DNA of 64,000 nt, taken from positions 3,698,501 to 3,762,500 of the forward strand of contig NZ_CP137636.1 of the NCBI RefSeq assembly GCF_036670015.1. Reading direction: 5' to 3'. This document shows, piece by piece, positions 59,493-64,000 of this stretch. This DNA is from Niallia sp. XMNu-256. Its GTDB lineage: Bacteria > Bacillota > Bacilli > Bacillales > Cytobacillaceae. The notes beneath the pieces were generated by a model. It did not search any database. It worked only from the letters and a program-made list of their open reading frames with translations, and was not told where the DNA came from. The stretch's first letter is position 1; every line of letters starts with the position of its first letter. The translations under genes were made by a program, and so were the position numbers.

Positions 59493-60044
59493 TTATTCCT
59501 TTGGCAAAAAGGTATATATCTCCTCGGAACGGATACTATGAACGAGCTTTTCTACCCAACGATAATATACCTTTGATTGATTCAATAAATCGTAATATTC
59601 TTTTGCATCTTCACGAAGTTCATCTGGTAGACTCGCATCCTCATAAATCTCCTGAAAAATCTTCTCCGATTCCAGAACTGCTTCCATATTCATTTTTACT
59701 TCTCTCTCCCACATCTGACAAAAGTAAGCCATGAATGAATGGAAGAAATCCTTTTCCGCCACGTACGTATGTTTCCTCGTTCCACGCTGGAATTTTTTCT
59801 TTACCATTTCAATTTGCTGTAATTTACGGATATTTGTGCTCATGCTTGGCTTGCTCATTCCAAGTTCTTCGCGCATTTCGTCTAAATTCATTTGCTCTTT
59901 AAAATACATGGTGGCATAGATTCTACCTGCTGCCGGAGTGACTCCGTAAAGATCCATCGTTTCTGAAATGGCTTCAATCACTATGTCTTTCGCAAGTTCA
60001 AGCTTTTCCATTGCCCTCTCATTTTGTGATTTATCTAAATCCAC
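59493..60044 (-). CDS. gbsR: GbsR-type choline-sensing repressor
   Basis: 183 residues, MarR-like winged helix (VTPAAGRIYATMYF, LDEMREELGMSKPSMSTNIR, KLQQIEMVKKKFQRGTRKHT). In B. subtilis GbsR represses gbsAB and a choline importer and is relieved by choline. It is divergent from gbsA here, the known arrangement. The intergenic region holds two copies of a TTAACAAAC-containing element, one next to each gene. The ribosome site TGGAGG lies about ten bases upstream of the ATG. Confidence 0.9.
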   Translation of the reverse strand: MDLDKSQNERAMEKLELAKDIVIEAISETMDLYGVTPAAGRIYATMYFKEQMNLDEMREELGMSKPSMSTNIRKLQQIEMVKKKFQRGTRKHTYVAEKDFFHSFMAYFCQMWEREVKMNMEAVLESEKIFQEIYEDASLPDELREDAKEYYDLLNQSKVYYRWVEKLVHSIRSEEIYTFLPKE

Positions 60045-60076
60045 TAAAAATACCTCCAGTGCGTTCGTTCAGTTAA

Positions 60077-60104
60077 TTAAATTTTTTCTTAACAAACTTA
60101 ATAT
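60077..60104 (+). promoter_or_regulatory. GbsR-operator-like element, copy at gbsR
   Basis: TTAAATTTTTTCTTAACAAAC then TTAATAT, repeated at 60295-60340. It lies 33 bases upstream of the gbsR start, where it could mediate autoregulation. Confidence 0.5.
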
Positions 60105-60247
60105 TACTGAAATGAGTTTTAATGTCAAATCAAAAACCACAAAATAAGCAAACTTTCCGATCGTTTGATTATTTTTTTAAAAAAATCATTCCAAGTTATT
60201 TCCTACTATATAGGCTGAAATCCAACTAATCTTTTTTTCCTTTTAGT

Positions 60248-60277
60248 TTGACAAGTTGAATTTTGTTTGTGTATCAT
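60248..60277 (+). promoter_or_regulatory. Promoter of gbsAB
   Basis: TTGACA (60248-60253) and TATCAT (60272-60277) with an 18-base spacer. Transcription would start about 10 bases before the expanded operator. Confidence 0.7.
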
Positions 60278-60294
60278 TAAATTTGTTCAGAACG

Positions 60295-60340
60295 TTAAAT
60301 TTTTTCTTAACAAACTTAACAAACTTAACAAACTTAATAT
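60295..60340 (+). promoter_or_regulatory. Expanded GbsR-operator-like element at gbsAB
   Basis: The same element as 60077-60104, but TTAACAAAC is present three times in tandem (60307, 60316, 60325) instead of once. It lies downstream of the promoter and just before the gbsA ribosome site, where a bound repressor would block elongation. Confidence 0.6.
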
Positions 60341-60363
60341 AACTAAAACAAGGAGGGATTCGT

Positions 60364-61833
60364 TTGGATACCAAACTTAACTACATAAACGGGGAATGGG
60401 TTCCTGCCCTCTCGAAAGAAACAAGAGAAATTATTAACCCATTTAACCAAGAGGTCATCACTGTAGTTGCAGAAGGAAATGAAGAAGATGCAAAGCTTGC
60501 CATTCAAGCAGCAAGGGATGCTTTCGATAGCGGAGAATGGTCTAGCACTTCTGCAACAGAGCGCGGACAGATCGTAGCAAAAATTGCGGAACTTGTTGAA
60601 AGAGACAAAGAAGAATTAGCTAGAATGGAATCCCTTGATACAGGTAAAACCGTCGAAGAAAGTCGCTGGGACATGGATGATATTGCCGGTGTTTTTCGTT
60701 ATTATTCAGAGCTTGCTGATAAAGATGGCGGGGAAATCATTGATTCACCTGTACCCAATTCCATTAGTAAAGTAGTCAAAGAACCTGTTGGGGTGTGCGG
60801 ACAAATTACGCCTTGGAATTATCCATTATTACAAGCATCTTGGAAACTAGCCCCTGCGTTAGTCACAGGAAATACCTTGATCATGAAACCAAGTGAAATT
60901 ACTCCACTTACAACGGTAAAAATTTTCGAATTAATGGAGGAAGCCGGTGTACCAAAAGGCGTAGCAAATCTTGTTCTTGGTCCAGGTCATACGGTTGGAG
61001 AAGAGCTAGCAACGAATGTCGATGTTGATTTGATTTCGTTTACTGGAGGACTTCAAACAGGTAAGAGAATCATGCAAAAAGCAAGTGAGAATGTGAAAAA
61101 AATAGCACTAGAGCTTGGTGGGAAAAATCCGAATATCGTGTTTGCTGATGCTGAATTTGAAACAGCTGTTGATTCAGCATTAAACGCTGTATTTTTCCAT
61201 GCTGGACAAATTTGTTCAGCCGGAACGCGCATCCTTGTGGAGGAAAGCATTCATGACAAATTTGTTGATGCTCTCGTAAAGCGTGTGAAAAACATTAAAT
61301 TAGGCAGTGCTTTTGAAAAGGACACACAAATGGGACCACTCATTTCAGAACAGCATCTAAATAAAGTCATTGACTATGTAGAAAATGGTAAAAAAGAAGG
61401 TGCAACGGTTGTAGTTGGCGGCAAGCGCCCTGAAAATCCTGAATTACAAAATGGCTTCTTCTATGAACCTACGATTCTAACAAACTGTACAACTGACATG
61501 GATGTTGTGCAAAATGAAGGATTCGGTCCTGTTATTACAGTGGAGAAATTCACAACAGAAGAAGAGGCAATCAAACTAGCAGATGATTCTATTTATGGTC
61601 TTTCTGGTGGAGTTTGGACAAAAGACATCGCCAAAGCAGAACGATGTGTAGCGAAAATGCGCATGGGTACAGTTTGGATTAACGAATTCAACGTGTACTT
61701 TCCACATGCACCATGGGGCGGTTTCAAGCAATCTGGGATTGGCCGTGAGCTAGGAAAATCCGGATTAGAAGAATATCAGGAAACAAAACATATTTTTCAC
61801 AACTTAGATCCACAAGCATTGAATTGGTTCTAA
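60364..61833 (+). CDS. gbsA: Betaine-aldehyde dehydrogenase
   Basis: Oxidises betaine aldehyde to glycine betaine with NAD(P), the second step of choline conversion. 489 residues with ITPWNYPLLQASWKLAPAL (substrate tunnel), FTGGLQTGK (coenzyme loop), LELGGKNPNIVFA (general-base Glu) and HAGQICSAGTRI (catalytic Cys). Translation starts at TTG 60364, supported by AAGGAGGG. First gene of the gbsAB operon, divergent from gbsR. Length is normal and all key residues are present, in contrast to the dehydrogenase remnants at 19-22 kb. Confidence 0.95.
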   Translation: MDTKLNYINGEWVPALSKETREIINPFNQEVITVVAEGNEEDAKLAIQAARDAFDSGEWSSTSATERGQIVAKIAELVERDKEELARMESLDTGKTVEESRWDMDDIAGVFRYYSELADKDGGEIIDSPVPNSISKVVKEPVGVCGQITPWNYPLLQASWKLAPALVTGNTLIMKPSEITPLTTVKIFELMEEAGVPKGVANLVLGPGHTVGEELATNVDVDLISFTGGLQTGKRIMQKASENVKKIALELGGKNPNIVFADAEFETAVDSALNAVFFHAGQICSAGTRILVEESIHDKFVDALVKRVKNIKLGSAFEKDTQMGPLISEQHLNKVIDYVENGKKEGATVVVGGKRPENPELQNGFFYEPTILTNCTTDMDVVQNEGFGPVITVEKFTTEEEAIKLADDSIYGLSGGVWTKDIAKAERCVAKMRMGTVWINEFNVYFPHAPWGGFKQSGIGRELGKSGLEEYQETKHIFHNLDPQALNWF

Positions 61834-61884
61834 GAGATGGCGCTGAGTAACCATCCGTATATTACAATTTAGGAGGAATTAAAC

Positions 61885-63093
61885 ATGAGCTTACACATGA
61901 AAGTCGAACATATGCATAAATTTCATCAATTCGAATTACCAACGGTTATTAAACACGGAATCGGGTCCATTAAGCACGTTGGAGAAGAAGTTAAAAATCT
62001 TGGTGTAACAAAAGCACTTTTAGTAACAGACCCTGGAATCTACAATGCTGGAGTCACAAAACCAATTGAAGAAGCCCTAGCTGCCGCTGGTGTTGAGGTT
62101 GTTCTTTTCGATAAAGTGGAACCAAACCCACCTGTACGATTGGTTGCAGAAGGTTCGGCATTATATAAATCAGAAGGATGTAATGGGATTGTAGCAGTTG
62201 GGGGCGGAAGCTCAATGGATACCGCAAAAGGAATCGGTGTGGAAGCAACCCATGAAGGGTCTGTTTTAGACTATGAAGCAGCAGAAGGGAAAAAACCATT
62301 AGAAAATCGGATCCCCCCATTAACCACCATCCCAACAACAGCGGGAACGGGTTCAGAGGTTACGCAATGGGCCGTTATTACAGATGAAGAACGTGAATTC
62401 AAGTTCAATACAGGTGGACCATTAATTGCTGCACACTTAACTATAATTGATCCAGAGTTACACATTTCAATGCCCCCACATGTAACGGCAATGACAGGTA
62501 TTGATGCATTGGCACACGCAATCGAATGCTACACGATGCATTATGCACAACCCATCACTGATGCAGTTGCACTACAAGCGATTGAATATGTCGGAAAATA
62601 CATCCTCCGTGCGTTTGCTGATGGCGGTGACATTGAAGCACGTTATGGAATGGCTCAAGCGGCAATGCTTGCAGGGCTGTCATACGGAAGTGAATCAGCT
62701 GGTGCCGCTCACGCGATGTCTCAAACATTAGGCGGCATTATCCCTGTTGCACATGGCCAATGTGTAGCAGCAATGTTGGGACCAGTAATGGAATACAACT
62801 GGAAGGGTCATCCAGCTAAATTTGCCCGAATCGCTCAGGCTCTAGGTGTCAATACCTTTAATATGACAACAGAAGAAGCAGCCAAAGCCGCGGTTAATGA
62901 AGTATATAAATTAGTAGAAGAATTAGAGATTCCTACATTAGAAGAACAAGGTGTATCACCAGACATGATCGAGCGTTTAGCGAAAGAAGCATTGAAAGAT
63001 CCACAAACAATCGGTAACCCAAGAGACCTAACGGAAAAAGATTACCAATGGATCTACAAGCGCTGCTTTAACTTAACACCAAAGACAGTTTAA
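61885..63093 (+). CDS. gbsB: Choline dehydrogenase, iron-type alcohol dehydrogenase
   Basis: Type III (iron-activated) alcohol dehydrogenase, 402 residues, oxidising choline to betaine aldehyde. NAD-binding GGGSSMDTAKG and PTTAGTGSEVTQWAVI, and metal ligands around MTGIDALAHAIECY and AAHAMSQTLGGIIPVAHGQC, are visible. TTTAGGAGGAA precedes the ATG. It follows gbsA by 51 bases and completes the two-step osmoprotectant pathway; choline import must be provided by genes elsewhere. Confidence 0.94.
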   Translation: MSLHMKVEHMHKFHQFELPTVIKHGIGSIKHVGEEVKNLGVTKALLVTDPGIYNAGVTKPIEEALAAAGVEVVLFDKVEPNPPVRLVAEGSALYKSEGCNGIVAVGGGSSMDTAKGIGVEATHEGSVLDYEAAEGKKPLENRIPPLTTIPTTAGTGSEVTQWAVITDEEREFKFNTGGPLIAAHLTIIDPELHISMPPHVTAMTGIDALAHAIECYTMHYAQPITDAVALQAIEYVGKYILRAFADGGDIEARYGMAQAAMLAGLSYGSESAGAAHAMSQTLGGIIPVAHGQCVAAMLGPVMEYNWKGHPAKFARIAQALGVNTFNMTTEEAAKAAVNEVYKLVEELEIPTLEEQGVSPDMIERLAKEALKDPQTIGNPRDLTEKDYQWIYKRCFNLTPKTV

Positions 63094-63170
63094 TATTTTG
63101 GAAAATATAGATGAAACAAGGGTTTAAGCGTTTCATTAAATGGTAGGAACCAGGAGAATAGGTTGTAGTG

Positions 63171-63210
63171 CACCCCAAAAGTTAATGGAAAAATGTTAAC
63201 TTTTGGGGTG
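63171..63210. terminator. Perfect hairpin 78 bases after gbsB
   Basis: CACCCCAAAAGTTAA and TTAACTTTTGGGGTG form a 15-bp stem with a 10-base loop, preceded by TGTAGTG. It may terminate gbsAB. The sequence also resembles the ends of IS3-family (IS150-type) elements, so it may be an insertion-sequence remnant. 63211-63657 contains no gene. Confidence 0.55.
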
Positions 63211-63566
63211 TTTGATCTTGGTTAAAAATACTGAGAAGCAATTTGAACGATTTTTTATACGCAAACGGCAAGTCTTATATAGGAAATATTCTCATATTGT
63301 TGAGTAAAAGCATTTAAAAGGTCGAGGAGTGACTTGATGAGGGAATCTAGGAGAAAAAAATAGTATAAATACAAGATCGATTAGAGGCACCTTTAATTTT
63401 TTCTAGAGGCATTCAAATGAAACAGGATTCTTTTAATCATAGGTGGAGTTGTGGCATTAAACTCATCTAAAAAGATAGAAATAGAAAAAGTGCCTTAAAA
63501 GCTAACGTTCTTCTATTATCTCTCCCCCCCTCTACCTGTTAATTAAAAAACAACCAAATCACCATT

Positions 63567-63598
63567 CGGGGCGTCACCATTCGGGGCGTCACTGTGAC
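63567..63598. repeat. Two tandem copies of the GGGGCGTCAC family
   Basis: CGGGGCGTCACCATT followed directly by CGGGGCGTCACTGTGACC, in the gene-free stretch downstream of gbsB. Confidence 0.7.
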
Positions 63599-63657
63599 CT
63601 GTCAGTGATGGAGATACATATACATACGGTTAGGCGTGATTTTAGGAAAAATATTAT

Positions 63658-63695
63658 TTAAAAGGCGCATTACTAATAGAGAATACGCCTTTTAC
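63658..63695 (-). terminator. Terminator of the Asn/Gln-rich small gene
   Basis: AAAGGCGCATT and AATACGCCTTT pair with one mismatch. On the minus strand TTTAAATAAT follows. Confidence 0.7.
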
Positions 63696-63708
63696 TTTTC
63701 CAACTTTA

Positions 63709-63885
63709 TTATCGATTGTTGTTATTGTTGTTGCGGTTACGTGCATTTTGTTGGTTATTATTTTGATTTTCTCCAGTAAGTGTATCAACCATATCTTCAA
63801 GAGCTTCGCCAACTTGATTGAAAAAACCACCTTGATTGTTGCCTTGTTGATTATTCTTTTGGTTACGGTTATTTTGATTTTCCAC
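63709..63885 (-). CDS. Small Asn/Gln-rich protein
   Basis: 58 residues from GTG 63885, with GGAGGTGA five bases upstream; the GTG at 63894 overlaps the ribosome site. The composition is dominated by Asn, Gln and Arg, with one amphipathic stretch, FFNQVGEALEDMVDTLTGEN, in the middle. No family is recognised. Such small hydrophilic proteins are common among Bacillus spore and stress proteins, but no function can be assigned. Confidence 0.6.
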   Translation of the reverse strand: MENQNNRNQKNNQQGNNQGGFFNQVGEALEDMVDTLTGENQNNNQQNARNRNNNNNNR

Positions 63886-63975
63886 TTTGTTCACCTCCGC
63901 ATATAGGTTGTGCTATTTCTTAAAAAATTAAAACCTTTAAATAAAAAAAACGGTTTCAGTTTTCCACTGATTTTT

Positions 63976-63993
63976 CGGGGCGTCACTGTGACC
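63976..63993. repeat. GGGGCGTCAC-family palindrome at window end
   Basis: CGGGGCGTCACTGTGACC then TGTCAT, matching the copy at 63582 over 20 or more bases. Confidence 0.7.
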
Positions 63994-64000
63994 TGTCATA

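Overview
The window looks like chromosomal DNA of a spore-forming Bacillaceae (Bacillus/Neobacillus-like) organism. The basis is AGGAGG-type ribosome sites with ATG/GTG/TTG starts, intrinsic terminators, sigma-A promoters with CcpA cre-type boxes, a gbsR/gbsAB betaine locus and a type VII secretion locus. The genus cannot be fixed from the sequence alone.

Layout. (1) 1-9.5 kb is a galactoside-use island: the 5' part of galK (cut by the window edge), a GH2 glycosidase, a LacI-type regulator, a ROK regulator, a CUT1 sugar ABC importer (binding protein plus two permeases) and an MsmX-type ATPase. A recurrent TTTTACTTAAG / TTTTAGTAAAA motif and cre-type boxes lie at its promoters. (2) 9.7-18.5 kb is housekeeping and small accessory genes: a PucR-type regulator, a VOC protein, thymidine kinase, lipoproteins, an LCP cell-wall ligase, nagB, a YitT-type membrane protein and an SDR. 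(3) 18.6-28.6 kb is a decaying region: three aldehyde dehydrogenase remnants, a DUF2935 gene with an in-frame stop, a frameshifted coiled-coil gene and a broken SMR efflux gene. These lie among intact genes (sigma-54 activator, PhnB-like protein, pRiA4b ORF-3-like protein, HtrA-like protease). (4) 28.9-30.4 kb holds a Crp/Fnr regulator and an unassigned 121-residue protein.

(5) 30.5-52.9 kb is the most interesting part, a non-canonical type VII secretion (T7SS) locus with two divergent arms. The minus-strand arm has seven closely packed genes: a 49-residue protein, a zinc-ribbon/FHA protein, a PP2C phosphatase, a catalytically complete Ser/Thr kinase with a membrane segment, a membrane protein carrying eight tandem T-x-V-L heptads, a 2296-residue membrane-anchored repeat protein and a small zinc-ribbon protein. 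The plus-strand arm has EssC, EsaB/YukD, two WXG100 proteins, a WXG100-like coiled coil, a probable effector with a glycine/alanine-rich C-terminal region, two related polytopic membrane proteins (immunity candidates) and two DUF5085-like proteins. EssA, EssB/YukC and EsaA/YueB are not recognisable in the window. The kinase/phosphatase/FHA set and repeated FHA-type threonine motifs suggest phosphorylation-controlled assembly or secretion.

(6) 52.9-55.8 kb holds two paralogous membrane-protein genes. One is split by a tnpB-only IS605-type element whose ends can be placed to the base. (7) 56-64 kb is the betaine region: a MetE-like methyltransferase, an orphan glycine-betaine-type binding protein in an operon with gbsR, and gbsA-gbsB behind an operator region that carries a duplicated, tandemly expanded 9-bp repeat. 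Several families of short palindromic repeats are scattered through 51-64 kb.
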